From positions 1 through 64,000 of the forward strand of contig JACIWA010000006.1 in assembly GCA_014361195.1 (NCBI GenBank): 64,000 bases of DNA, written 5' to 3'. Each line of letters starts with the position of its first letter. The first letter of the stretch is position 1. A program made the translations under genes and the position numbers. Below the pieces are notes generated by a model that searched no databases, was not told where the DNA came from, and saw only the letters and a list, made by a program, of their open reading frames with translations. The DNA comes from Thermoplasmatales archaeon (lineage in GTDB: Archaea; Thermoplasmatota; E2; UBA202; JdFR-43). Shown in pieces: positions 25,375 through 34,433 of this stretch.

Positions 25375-26901
25375 ATGGCGGAGAAAAGCAGATTATATGT
25401 ATTCAAGCCGATCGTTGACAGATGGCCTGCAATTAAGAAACCAAAAGGTCATGTGCCATTTAGAACAAAATTGCTATGGACATTGCTATGCTTGATTTTG
25501 TACTATATACTCTCCCAAACAATGATATACGGTCTCGCTCCAGAAAGTATTGATCTGTTCGCTGGTTTTAGATTTGTAATAGCGGGTGAAAGCGGAAGCA
25601 TTGTTCACCTTGGAATAGGTCCGATTGTTACCGCATCTATCATACTTCAGCTTTTTGTCGGTGCAAAAATAATAAATTTGAATCTTGAAGATGAGGATGA
25701 TAGGGCATTTTATCAAGGTTTTCAGAAGGTTTTAATTGTAATAATGATATTTGTTGAGGCAATTCCACAGGTATTTGGTTATTTAAGTCCAAGTTCTTCT
25801 TTAATCAGCAAAGTCGGGACTTTTGGCGCGAGAAGTATAATAGTAATGCAGTTGTTTGTTGGTGCGATGCTCGTTTTTTGGATGGATGAGCTTATTTCAA
25901 AATGGGGGATTGGCTCTGGTGTATCACTTTTCATAGCTGCTGGTGTATCTACTGCAATAGTTACTGGCTTGTTCAGCTGGCTCCCCACAAATGCGAGCGA
26001 GGCTCTAAGCATTGATAATCCTCCCGCTGGTACAATTCCAAAAACAATTTACCTTACAAGCAAAATGTCTTTGGGCGAGCTGGTGGGTGGGGGATTTGAG
26101 CAGATATTCATAGCTCCTCCGAATCCAGTAATAGCGCTTATTGGCACTTCCATAATATTTGTTTTTGTTGTATATGCGGAATTATCAAGCGTAGAATTGC
26201 CTTTAGCCCATGAAAGCGTCAGGGGGGCAAGGGGAAGATATCCTCTCCGCCTCATGTATGCATCAAATATTCCAGTAATACTTATGGCAGCTTTGCTTGC
26301 AAACATAAACATGTTTGGTATGCTTTTATGGAGGAGTAAAATACCATTTATAGGAGGCGCATGGTGGATAGGACAATATGAAGCGGGCTCAACTCATCCA
26401 ACTGCTGGCGGGATATGGTATTTAACCGCTCCAAATGGCCTGCATTCATGGTTTTTGCCCTTAATAGATAGAAGATATACTGCTTACCTCCAAGATCATG
26501 CTCCCTGGCAAATGATATTGCGCCTCATAGTATTTTCAGTAGTATTCCTTTTGGGATGCGTCTTTTTCGGAAAATTCTGGATAGAAACAACAAATATGGG
26601 GCCGGAAGCGGTAGCCAGGCAGATAGAAAACTCGGGAATGCAGATTCCTGGTTTTAGGCGCGACCCAAGGGTTTTGAAAAAGGTTCTTGAAAGGTATATA
26701 CCCGCTCTTACAGTTTTAAGCTCCTTGCTTGTTGGATTGCTTGCGATATTTGCGGATATGATTGGAACTGTAGGTAATACATCTGGAACGGGGGTATTGC
26801 TTACTGTTGGTATTGTTATAAGATTATATGAAGATATAGCAAGAGAGCAGGCAATGGAAATGCATCCTGTATTGAGAAAATTCTTAGGAGTGGAGGAATG
26901 A
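25375..26901 (+). CDS. secY: Preprotein translocase subunit SecY
   Basis: The central pore protein of the Sec translocon, 508 residues with ten membrane helices. Recognisable parts are IHLGIGPIVTASIILQLFVGAKI-like plug/TM2 region, KWGIGSGVSLFIAAGVS, PLAHESVRGARGRYPLRLMYASNIPVIL and the C-terminal IPGFRRDPRVLKKVLERYIPALTVL. It carries an insertion between helices 7 and 8 (WWIGQYEAGSTHPTAGGIWYL region, about residues 325-365), as in other Thermoplasmatota. One base after rpl15; exports the many secreted proteins seen in this window. Confidence 0.97.
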   Translation: MAEKSRLYVFKPIVDRWPAIKKPKGHVPFRTKLLWTLLCLILYYILSQTMIYGLAPESIDLFAGFRFVIAGESGSIVHLGIGPIVTASIILQLFVGAKIINLNLEDEDDRAFYQGFQKVLIVIMIFVEAIPQVFGYLSPSSSLISKVGTFGARSIIVMQLFVGAMLVFWMDELISKWGIGSGVSLFIAAGVSTAIVTGLFSWLPTNASEALSIDNPPAGTIPKTIYLTSKMSLGELVGGGFEQIFIAPPNPVIALIGTSIIFVFVVYAELSSVELPLAHESVRGARGRYPLRLMYASNIPVILMAALLANINMFGMLLWRSKIPFIGGAWWIGQYEAGSTHPTAGGIWYLTAPNGLHSWFLPLIDRRYTAYLQDHAPWQMILRLIVFSVVFLLGCVFFGKFWIETTNMGPEAVARQIENSGMQIPGFRRDPRVLKKVLERYIPALTVLSSLLVGLLAIFADMIGTVGNTSGTGVLLTVGIVIRLYEDIAREQAMEMHPVLRKFLGVEE

Positions 26902-27434
26902 AAGTAATTGTTGCGGGTATTCCTGGGGCAGGTAAAACGACGGTGCTGAATGAAGTTAAAGGAATAGAAATAGTGAATTACGGAGATGTAATGTTTAGCA
27001 TTGCAAAAGAGAAAAATCTTGTGAAGAATAGAGACGAGATAAGGAAATTGCCAGTTGAAAAGCAGAGGAAATTGCAGAAGGAGGCGGCCAGAAAAATTGC
27101 TAAAAAGAAAGATGTTATAATTGATACTCATTGCACAATTAAAACAAAGGATGGGTATATGCCTGGCTTACCATATGAAATACTTTCTATAATAAAGCCA
27201 GATTTTATAGTTTTGGTTGAAGCAGATCCAAAAGAAATTGAGAAAAGAAGAAATAAAGATAAGGATATAAGAGGGAGAGATGTAGAAAGTTTGGAAGAAA
27301 TTGAATTGCATCAGAATATAAACAGGATGGCTGCTATTGCATATGCAGCACTTATAAATGCAAATGTAAAGATAGTTAAGAATGAAGAAGGGAAAGTAAA
27401 GGAATGTGCAGAAGAAATAATGAAGGTGTTTTAA
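26898..27434 (+). CDS. adkA: Archaeal-type adenylate kinase
   Basis: 178-residue AdkA family enzyme (2 ADP to ATP + AMP). P-loop GIPGAGKTT near residue 7, then VIIDTHCTIKTKDGYMPGLP with the substrate Asp/His, IVLVEADPKEIEKRRNKD and RGRDVESLEEIELHQNINR. This archaeal form is unrelated in detail to bacterial Adk. Overlaps secY by four bases, the standard archaeal gene order. Confidence 0.96.
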   Translation: MKVIVAGIPGAGKTTVLNEVKGIEIVNYGDVMFSIAKEKNLVKNRDEIRKLPVEKQRKLQKEAARKIAKKKDVIIDTHCTIKTKDGYMPGLPYEILSIIKPDFIVLVEADPKEIEKRRNKDKDIRGRDVESLEEIELHQNINRMAAIAYAALINANVKIVKNEEGKVKECAEEIMKVF

Positions 27435-28040
27435 ATGGAAAGAAGGCAATCATCTTTTCTATTTTTCTTTCTCTTGATGCTTGCTTTTTTGATAATTTTT
27501 GATCCTGTAATAAGAGGCGCTATTGGAAGAGCGGTAAACTATATTTTATATCCAATTATTGGATTTAATGGAAATTACCCGCTGCTAACAGTTTTCATAG
27601 CGGGCTCGCTTGTTATAATAATTTCTGCGCTGATAAGACATTTTACAACAAATTGGGTTGAGATGGCTAAAATGCAGGAAAAAGTAAGCGAGTTTCAAAA
27701 AAAATATAGAGAAGCTTTGAAGAGCCAGAATAAATACATGATAAAAAAACTTCAAAATATGCAGAAGGATATAATGTTGGAGCAAAGCAATATAACATCA
27801 AAACAATTCAAGATTATGCCAATAACAATAATACTTTTTGTCCCTATCTTTACCTGGATATGGGAATTTCTTTATTCAACAAATCACTATTATTTTGATA
27901 CCCCATGGCAAATTCATGCAAGTCTTTTCAAATCATCGTTTATTTTCCCTAACTGGATTCTCCTTTACATGCTCTTTTCCATCCCATTTACCCAATTCAT
28001 TCAATATATACTGAGATTAAAATGGCTGAGAAAGGCATAA
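27435..28040 (+). CDS. DUF106 membrane insertase (Oxa1/EMC3 superfamily)
   Basis: 201-residue membrane protein of the archaeal DUF106 group, structurally related to YidC/Oxa1, EMC3 and TMCO1 and located beside secY in many archaea. Helices lie at about residues 8-25, 47-65, 125-145 and 170-190. Between helix 2 and 3 is the characteristic cytoplasmic coiled coil (AKMQEKVSEFQKKYREALKSQNKYMIKKL) followed by FKIMPITIILFVPIF. It likely inserts membrane proteins with SecY. Starts one base after adkA and overlaps cmk by 19 bases. Confidence 0.9.
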   Translation: MERRQSSFLFFFLLMLAFLIIFDPVIRGAIGRAVNYILYPIIGFNGNYPLLTVFIAGSLVIIISALIRHFTTNWVEMAKMQEKVSEFQKKYREALKSQNKYMIKKLQNMQKDIMLEQSNITSKQFKIMPITIILFVPIFTWIWEFLYSTNHYYFDTPWQIHASLFKSSFIFPNWILLYMLFSIPFTQFIQYILRLKWLRKA

Positions 28041-28552
28041 CCATTGGCGGGCTCCCTGGGGCGGGCACAACCACAGTGGCGAGAATGCTTGCGGAAAAAA
28101 CTGGCATGGCTTATATAAATGCAGGTGAAATATATAGAGACATTGCAGATAGAAAAGATATGTCTCTCCTTGATTTTGAAAAGTATAGCGAGGCACATCC
28201 GGAAATTGATGTTGAGATAGATAAAAGACAGGAGGAGATATTAAGGAAGGGGAATGTTGTTGTTGAGGGTCGCCTTTCCGGGTGGATTGCACATCTTAAA
28301 AAAATACCCGCCATAAAGATATGGCTTGAATGCGATGAAAATGAGAGAATAAGGAGAATTGTTGAAAGAGAGGGCGGGGAGTTTGCTGAAAAAAGAAAGG
28401 AAACAAAGGAAAGAGAAGAGAGCGAAAGCAGAAGATACAAAAAATTTTATGGAATAGATTTGAATGACAAATCAATATATGATATAGTAATTGATACTTC
28501 TTCTATTCCTCCTGAAGAAGTTCTCAAGAAAATTATTGAGAAGATATCATAA
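28022..28552 (+). CDS. cmk: Archaeal cytidylate kinase
   Basis: 176-residue CMP kinase: P-loop GGLPGAGTTTVARMLAEKTG, INAGEIYRDIA, EAHPEIDVEIDKRQEEI, VVEGRLSGWIA and the lid REGGEFAEKRKETKEREESES with RRYKKFYGIDL. The Lys of the usual GxGKTT loop is replaced by Thr (GAGTTT), which is also common in archaeal CMP kinases. It overlaps the DUF106 gene by 19 bases; the convergent gpgP gene overlaps its end by six. Confidence 0.94.
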   Translation: MAEKGITIGGLPGAGTTTVARMLAEKTGMAYINAGEIYRDIADRKDMSLLDFEKYSEAHPEIDVEIDKRQEEILRKGNVVVEGRLSGWIAHLKKIPAIKIWLECDENERIRRIVEREGGEFAEKRKETKEREESESRRYKKFYGIDLNDKSIYDIVIDTSSIPPEEVLKKIIEKIS

Positions 28553-29281
28553 AAATTTAAAGATATTTTCTATTACTTTCCTCCATTCTTTTTCATCTTT
28601 GACAAGAAATGGCGTATCCACAACTTCAAGCATGGACAAATCATTAATGCTACTTCCAAGAGCAACGGTCTTTATTTCTCCAAATTTGGTTTTATAAAGC
28701 TCTATTAGAATTTCAACCGCCTTTCCTTTATTATTATTGCCTATTAGATGATAGTATCTATCTCCTTTTGTATAGTTTAAACCACATTTTTTTATCGCTT
28801 CTATGACATTTTCTTCCTTTCCATCCAATATTTTGAATGGTTCATCATACTCTCTTTTCTTTGCTAATTTTGCTATTTTTAAGCTCAATCCACAATCTAT
28901 GGCTAATTCTTCTGTGCTCATGTCTCCGAAACCAATAATCTTGCATTTACTCATTTCTGTTATTTCCTTAAGTTTTCTTCTGATTATTGAATATTTAGTT
29001 CCTAACTCAATAACTTTATATTTTCCAACAACTTTTGAATATTGGTAAGGGAAACCAAAGTAAGAATGCGGAATAAAAATAGCTGCTCCATTTTCTACTA
29101 TAAAAGGGTCTTTTATGCCAATTTCTTTCCTTAAAAATTCGATTTCTGCTCTTGTTTTACTGCTACAAATTACAATTGGTATGTTTGAATTTATAATAAA
29201 GTCTATAGCGGATTTTGCATGTTTATAGGAATAATTTTTATCCAATAAACAGCCATCTAGGTCTGTAAAAATTACAATCAT
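28547..29281 (-). CDS. gpgP: Glucosyl/mannosyl-3-phosphoglycerate phosphatase (HAD family)
   Basis: 244-residue HAD phosphatase of the MPGP type. FTDLDGCLLD holds the nucleophile Asp, ICSSKTRAEIEFLRKEIG the second motif, VENGAAIFIP follows, and GSSINDLSMLEVVDTPFLV gives motif IV. It removes the phosphate from glucosyl-3-phosphoglycerate, giving glucosylglycerate. It overlaps the synthase gene (ATGA) and is therefore assigned to glucosyl rather than mannosyl substrate; HAD-type enzymes of this family accept both in known cases. Confidence 0.88.
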   Translation of the reverse strand: MIVIFTDLDGCLLDKNYSYKHAKSAIDFIINSNIPIVICSSKTRAEIEFLRKEIGIKDPFIVENGAAIFIPHSYFGFPYQYSKVVGKYKVIELGTKYSIIRRKLKEITEMSKCKIIGFGDMSTEELAIDCGLSLKIAKLAKKREYDEPFKILDGKEENVIEAIKKCGLNYTKGDRYYHLIGNNNKGKAVEILIELYKTKFGEIKTVALGSSINDLSMLEVVDTPFLVKDEKEWRKVIENIFKFL

Positions 29282-30474
29282 TTTTGATTTATCTCCTTTA
29301 CAGCAGAATCTTTCAATTTTTCTCTTAAGTCAGGCATTGCTGAAATAGCTCTTATCCAGTCAGGCATTTGAGATGCAACTGGATTTTTTAAATATTTTTT
29401 TCCTCCATCCATTATTATCTGTGAGAATTGTTCCACCGTCGCCTCCTCCAAATGTATATTATATTTTAGATTGTTACAGATAGCATCCGCCTGATATTGC
29501 CTTATTTTGTTTTGTGCAAATTTTCTATACATAACCTGTAGGCTCAGCAAAAAATCTTTGGAAACCTCTATTCCATCAGTTTCAGTAAGAGTTCTTAAAA
29601 GAGTTATTATACAATCTTCCGCTGTTTTTAATAAACCATTTTTTATCATTTCTTTATGTTTATGCTCATAAAATCCGAGATCCACCTGACAGATTCTTCT
29701 ATATGTAACGTTTCTAAAAATCTCTGCAAGAGTTCCTATTTCAAGCCCCCAATCACAAGGCATCCTTAAGTTTAAGGCTAAATCAGTAGTTATAGCGATT
29801 TCACCTGAAAGGAGATATCTGAATGATTCAAGATATCTTAAGAATTCAGAGCCATGAGAAAGTTTTTCTTGCAATGCTTCTATTAAAGGCACGATAAGAA
29901 GGCGATAAACCCTTCCATGCATTGTTCTATCTTCCATGTTTAATCTTGCATAATATCCTTTAGAGAAAAAGAAATCGAGTTTCGATTCAACAACAGGGTA
30001 AAGAAGTTTTGTGGGCAACGTTTCTTCATAAGTTATTATATCCGCATCATGAATTGCTATGGCATACATATCGAGAGAAGCAATTCCTGTTGCTATCCAT
30101 AAATCCTTTCCTTTTCCCTTTAAATAAGTGATATCTAACCCTTTTTTCTTTAATTCTTCTAAAACCTTATTCATCTCTTTCTTATTACACCAAATTATCT
30201 CGCAAGGCAATTCAAGATTTTTAAAGATTCTCAAAGATTTTTCATATTCTTCATTTGTTGCAGAAATAGCAATAAATATCTTTTTTAGGTAATCGCATTT
30301 ATTTAATTCTTCAATTATTTTTTTCAATGAATTGTCATTTAAATCTTTGCCAGCGATCGGAATTACTACACCAATTGGATATTTTTCACCAAGAATTTTG
30401 AGCCGTTCTTTTATTTTATATGGGTCGATATTAAAGTCATGTATGGTTGTTATTTTCCCCTGACAAAAATCCAT
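29278..30474 (-). CDS. gpgS: Glucosyl-3-phosphoglycerate synthase (GT81)
   Basis: 398-residue glycosyltransferase that joins NDP-glucose and 3-phosphoglycerate. Landmarks of GpgS rather than mannosyl MpgS: VVIPIAG, the metal-binding HDADIITYEETLPTKLLYPV, FFFSKGYYARL, GRVYRLLIVPL, YLESFRYLLSGE, LRMPCDWGLEIGTLAE and RICQVDLGFYEHKH. With gpgP it makes glucosylglycerate, a charged compatible solute tied to salt stress or nitrogen limitation in Methanococcoides and mycobacteria. A TATA-like TTAAATAATAA lies about 22-25 bases upstream of the ATG. Confidence 0.9.
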   Translation of the reverse strand: MDFCQGKITTIHDFNIDPYKIKERLKILGEKYPIGVVIPIAGKDLNDNSLKKIIEELNKCDYLKKIFIAISATNEEYEKSLRIFKNLELPCEIIWCNKKEMNKVLEELKKKGLDITYLKGKGKDLWIATGIASLDMYAIAIHDADIITYEETLPTKLLYPVVESKLDFFFSKGYYARLNMEDRTMHGRVYRLLIVPLIEALQEKLSHGSEFLRYLESFRYLLSGEIAITTDLALNLRMPCDWGLEIGTLAEIFRNVTYRRICQVDLGFYEHKHKEMIKNGLLKTAEDCIITLLRTLTETDGIEVSKDFLLSLQVMYRKFAQNKIRQYQADAICNNLKYNIHLEEATVEQFSQIIMDGGKKYLKNPVASQMPDWIRAISAMPDLREKLKDSAVKEINQK

Positions 30475-30547
30475 AATAAAATTTTATTATTATTTAAAAA
30501 GTTTGTGCATTTAAAAAAGTTTATGAATTTAAAATATATTCTCTTCC

Positions 30548-32161
30548 ATGATAGAGAAAACACTTGGTCAAGTTTTAGATGAAACCGTGCAAAAATACCC
30601 GAATACAGATGCACTTGTTTATCTAGACGGCATAAGATATAATTATAAAGAATTCAAGGATATTGTGGATAGAGTTGCTCGTGGCTTAATTGCTTTAGGA
30701 GTTAAAAATCAGGACCATGTGGCGGTTTGGGCTACAAATGTGCCAGAGTGGGTGATTTTGCAGTTTGCGACCGCTAAGGTTGGGGCGGTACTTGTTACAG
30801 TGAATGTTTATTATAAAGCGAGGGAGTTGGATTATTTGCTCCGCCAGTCCGACACCAAATATCTTTTCCTGATTGATAAATTTAAGGATGTAAGTTATGT
30901 TGATACTCTCTATACAATAATGCCGGAAATTAAAAAGGGAGAAAAATCAAGCAATTTTCCTCTTTTTGAAAAGGCTATATTTATGGGTAAGGAGAGATAT
31001 GACGGTTTGCTGAATTTTGAAGATATCTTAAGTATGAGCAAGGAAGTTAGTGAGGAGGAGTTAAAGCAAATAGAAAAGATGGTTAATCCGCATGATGTTG
31101 TAAATATGCAATATACATCTGGCACAACGGGCTTTCCAAAAGGAGTTATGCTTACCCATTACAATATAATTAACAATGCTTATTGGGTTGGCAAAAATCT
31201 TGATTTGAGTAATAAAGATAGGTTATGCATACCAGTGCCATTCTTTCACTGTTTTGGTTGTGTTATCTCTACTCTCAATTGTGTTGTTCATGGGGCGACA
31301 ATGGTTCCGTTAGAATTTTTTGACGCAGAAAAAGTTTTAAAATCCATAGATAAGGAAAAATGCACTGCTCTTCAAGGTGTGCCAACAATGTTCGTAAGAG
31401 AGTTAAATCACCCAGATTTTGAAAAATATGATACTTCATCTCTTAGAACGGGCATCATGGCAGGCGCCCCATGCCCTTCAGAGCTCATGAAAAGAGTGAT
31501 GGAAGAAATGCATGCAAAAGAAATTACAATATGCTATGGATTAACTGAAACCTCTCCTGTTCTCACTCAAACGAAAAGAGACGACCCTTTTGAAAAGAGA
31601 GTTGGAAGTGTTGGAAAACCTCTGCCATATGTTGAGGTGAAAGTTGTTGAACCAAATACAGAAAGGGAACTGCCACCAAATACTCCTGGAGAACTTGTAG
31701 CAAGGGGATATGGGGTAATGAAAGGTTATTATAAGATGCCCGAAGCAACCGCAAAAACAATAAGAAATGGATGGCTTTATACTAAGGATTTAGCAATGAT
31801 TGATAATGAGGGATATGTATATATACTTGGGAGAGTTGATGATATGATTATTAGAGGAGGAGAGAATGTTTATCCGCGCGAGATAGAAGAATTTCTCTAT
31901 AAGCATGAAAAGATAAAGGAAGTTGCGGTTGTTGGTGTACCTCACAGTGAGTATGGCGAAGAGGTTGCTGCATTTATCCAGCTTAAAGATGGCATGACCG
32001 CAACTGAGGAAGAGATAAAAGAATTTTGCAGAAAAAATATTGCGAGATATAAAGTTCCGAAATATATTTTCTTTATAAATGAGTGGCCGATGACCGCAAG
32101 CGGTAAGATACAAAAATTCAAATTGAAGGAAATAGCAAAAGAAAAACTTGGTTTAAAATGA
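30548..32161 (+). CDS. Acyl-CoA synthetase (AMP-forming, fatty-acid type)
   Basis: 537-residue ANL-superfamily ligase that activates a carboxylic acid to its CoA ester via an acyl-AMP. Visible motifs: YTSGTTGFPKGVMLTH (P-loop-like A3, near residue 192), VPFFHCFG, CYGLTETSP (A5), YTKDLAMIDNEGYVYILGRVDDMIIRGGENVYPREIE (A7-A8) and the catalytic lysine in TASGKIQKFKL (A10). Closest in style to medium/long-chain fatty acyl-CoA ligases; the true acid is unknown. It overlaps the next gene by four bases. Confidence 0.92.
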   Translation: MIEKTLGQVLDETVQKYPNTDALVYLDGIRYNYKEFKDIVDRVARGLIALGVKNQDHVAVWATNVPEWVILQFATAKVGAVLVTVNVYYKARELDYLLRQSDTKYLFLIDKFKDVSYVDTLYTIMPEIKKGEKSSNFPLFEKAIFMGKERYDGLLNFEDILSMSKEVSEEELKQIEKMVNPHDVVNMQYTSGTTGFPKGVMLTHYNIINNAYWVGKNLDLSNKDRLCIPVPFFHCFGCVISTLNCVVHGATMVPLEFFDAEKVLKSIDKEKCTALQGVPTMFVRELNHPDFEKYDTSSLRTGIMAGAPCPSELMKRVMEEMHAKEITICYGLTETSPVLTQTKRDDPFEKRVGSVGKPLPYVEVKVVEPNTERELPPNTPGELVARGYGVMKGYYKMPEATAKTIRNGWLYTKDLAMIDNEGYVYILGRVDDMIIRGGENVYPREIEEFLYKHEKIKEVAVVGVPHSEYGEEVAAFIQLKDGMTATEEEIKEFCRKNIARYKVPKYIFFINEWPMTASGKIQKFKLKEIAKEKLGLK

Positions 32162-32871
32162 AAATAGCACATATCTCTGACATTCATTTTGGAATGAGCT
32201 GGATGTTTATAGAAAAAATGGCAAGAAAAGGGATTGAAAGAATAAATAAGGAAAATCCAGATATTGTTGTTATAACGGGTGATTTAACTGATTATGGATT
32301 GAAAAAAGAATACAAAGGAGTTAAAAAATTACTTGATAGCATAAAATGCGATTATCTTGCGATACCGGGCAATCATGATGCACGCCATCAGGGGGCGAGC
32401 ATATTTGAGGAATATATTGGTGATAGATTTTTTGTCAAGAAGATAGGAAGATATAAATTTGTTGGGCTTGATAGCAGTCAGCCAGATTTAGATGAAGGAC
32501 ATGTCGGAAGAGAGCAGATGGAGAAAATGAAAAGGTATATAGGAAAGAATTCAATAATAATTCTGCATCACCATCTCCTTCCTATCCCTGAAACTGGAAG
32601 AGAGAGAAATGTCCTTGTCGATGCGGGGGATGTGCTAAAATTGCTAAGTGATTATAAAGTTAAAATTGTTTTAAATGGGCATAAGCATGTTCCATGGGTA
32701 TGGGAGATAAATAATATAGTTATCTCCACCGCAGGCACAATTTCATGCGAGCGCACCCCATATACCCAATCTTTAAATATTGTTGAAATAGAGAAAGATA
32801 AAAAAATAAAGATAAGGAAAATAAATGTTTCGGATGGAAAGGAAAAAGTGATAGTTTTTGAGGTAAAATAA
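32158..32871 (+). CDS. Calcineurin-like metallophosphoesterase
   Basis: 237-residue phosphoesterase with the complete two-metal set: ISDIHFG near residue 6, ITGDLTDYG near 40, PGNHDARH near 65, LHHHLLP near 140 and NGHKHVPW near 178. It resembles class III cyclic-nucleotide phosphodiesterases (CpdA-like/MJ0037), but the substrate cannot be deduced. It starts inside the stop of the acyl-CoA ligase and is followed after one base by RNase J, so the three are likely co-expressed. Confidence 0.88.
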   Translation: MKIAHISDIHFGMSWMFIEKMARKGIERINKENPDIVVITGDLTDYGLKKEYKGVKKLLDSIKCDYLAIPGNHDARHQGASIFEEYIGDRFFVKKIGRYKFVGLDSSQPDLDEGHVGREQMEKMKRYIGKNSIIILHHHLLPIPETGRERNVLVDAGDVLKLLSDYKVKIVLNGHKHVPWVWEINNIVISTAGTISCERTPYTQSLNIVEIEKDKKIKIRKINVSDGKEKVIVFEVK

Positions 32872-32872
32872 A

Positions 32873-34186
32873 ATGATTAAAGTTTATGGAATAGGAGGAT
32901 ATGAAGAAGTCGGAAAGAATATGACTTGTATTGAAGTAGATGATGAAATAATTATTTTGGATATGGGTCTTTACATGGATAGATTTATTGCATTTAAAGA
33001 GAAAGGTTTAAAAATGGAGGCACAAGCATTAATTGATGAAGGAGCTATACCAGATGATAAAAAAATAAGGGATTTAAAGGAGAAAGTAAAGGCGATAGTA
33101 ATATCTCATGCTCATCTTGACCACGTGGGTGCCGTAAGATGGCTTGCGCCGAATTATGATTGCAAAATAGTTACCACCCCTTATACAAGCGAAATTATAT
33201 TAAGGCATTCAAGAAGCTTAGGAAACAGAATTGTAAGAACAAATGTAAATTCAACATATAGGATTTCAAAAAATATTGAAGTAGAGTTCATAAATGTCAC
33301 TCATTCCATTCCTCAATCAACAATACTCCATTTGAAAACAAGATATGGAAGTATAATATATGCGCTTGATTACAAAAATGATAACCATCCTGTAATTGGA
33401 AGTAAGACAAATATAAAGAGGCTTAAGGAAATTAAAGATGTTTTACTTTTGATTGCTGATTCAACAAATGTTGATGAGGAGAGAAAAACATTTTCAGAAT
33501 CAATTGCAAGAGAAATGCTTAAGGATATAATTCTTGGGATGGAAACAGAAGGGCATGGGATTTTTTTAACAACGTTCTCTTCTCATATTGCAAGGCTGAA
33601 AAGCATGCTTGAAATAGCAAAAACTCTCAAAAGAAAAGCGGTTTTTATAGGTAAATCTCTTTATGATTATATTGAATCCGCTGAAAAACTAAAACTGGTA
33701 GATTTTTCAAAATATTCGGATATAATAGAGAATGCTGAAAGAGCAGAGAGAAAGCTTGCGGGAACGAACGAAAAAAAGGAAGATTATGTTTTTATTGTAA
33801 CAGGCGGTTTAGGTGAAAAAGATGCAGTGCTAACAAAAATTGTTAATGATGAATTGCCCCTAAAAATTTCTGAAAATGATTTTGTGATATTTTCATGTGA
33901 GGTGATACCAACACCTACAATTCAAGCAAATAGACAAATCCTTGAGGATAAAATAAGGAGAAGAAAGGCTAGGATATTTAAAGATATTCATGTATCAGGA
34001 CATGCTTCAAGGGAAGATTTGAGAGATTTGATAAAAATTGTTTCTCCTTTGAATATTTTGCCGGCACATGGAGATATAGGAAAATGCTCTTCATTTGCAA
34101 CACTTGCAAATGAAATGGGATACGAGCTTGGAAAAAATGTTTATATAATTCAGAATGGGCAGAGCATTTCTTTAAACCCTATCTAA
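32873..34186 (+). CDS. Archaeal RNase J (metallo-beta-lactamase/beta-CASP)
   Basis: 437-residue 5'-3' exoribonuclease. MBL core motifs HAHLDHVGA (near residue 80), VTHSIPQS and YALDYKND, followed by the beta-CASP insertion (FLTTFSSHIARLKSM) and HVSGHASREDL plus LPAHGD for the last metal ligands. Archaeal RNase J degrades RNAs with 5' monophosphate ends. It lacks the C-terminal dimerisation domain of bacterial RNase J, as is usual for archaea. Confidence 0.93.
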   Translation: MIKVYGIGGYEEVGKNMTCIEVDDEIIILDMGLYMDRFIAFKEKGLKMEAQALIDEGAIPDDKKIRDLKEKVKAIVISHAHLDHVGAVRWLAPNYDCKIVTTPYTSEIILRHSRSLGNRIVRTNVNSTYRISKNIEVEFINVTHSIPQSTILHLKTRYGSIIYALDYKNDNHPVIGSKTNIKRLKEIKDVLLLIADSTNVDEERKTFSESIAREMLKDIILGMETEGHGIFLTTFSSHIARLKSMLEIAKTLKRKAVFIGKSLYDYIESAEKLKLVDFSKYSDIIENAERAERKLAGTNEKKEDYVFIVTGGLGEKDAVLTKIVNDELPLKISENDFVIFSCEVIPTPTIQANRQILEDKIRRRKARIFKDIHVSGHASREDLRDLIKIVSPLNILPAHGDIGKCSSFATLANEMGYELGKNVYIIQNGQSISLNPI

Positions 34187-34393
34187 AATATATGATATGC
34201 CATTTTTTGTTATCCTAAAATGATTTCCCTCTTTAATTTCGATAAATCCATTTTCTTCGAGAAAAGATAGAGCATCATCAATATCCTCTCCTACTTTTAT
34301 TCCTAAATAATCTTTACCGACCCACCCCTCCTTATTTTCTACATTATGAACAAGTAGCACAAGCAATATATCTTCTGCAACTTCTTCAATCAC
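34172..34393 (-). CDS. Small winged-helix-like protein
   Basis: A 73-residue protein read from a GTG at 34393; a TTG at 34411 would add six residues. The GTG is favoured by a TATA-like AAATAATAAATAG at 34414-34426, about 27 bases upstream. The sequence (VGKDYLGIKVGEDIDDALSFLEENGFIEIKEGNHFRITKNGISYI) has the helix-turn-helix plus wing pattern. It is head-to-tail with mevalonate kinase and overlaps the end of RNase J by 15 bases. Function unknown; small regulator is plausible. Confidence 0.6.
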   Translation of the reverse strand: MIEEVAEDILLVLLVHNVENKEGWVGKDYLGIKVGEDIDDALSFLEENGFIEIKEGNHFRITKNGISYILDRV

Positions 34394-34433
34394 ATTTTTA
34401 AAGCATTTCAACTATTTATTATTTCTTCAATTT

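Noticed and set aside
26496-27131. Minus-strand open frame of 211 codons antisense to secY and adkA
   Set aside because: secY and adkA are unmistakable; the antisense frame has no recognisable features.
29278-30474. Mannosyl-3-phosphoglycerate synthase (MpgS) assignment
   Set aside because: The motifs SFRY, DWGLEIG, RICQVD and YEHKH are those of the GT81 GpgS group, not of MpgS, although the partner phosphatase family handles both products.
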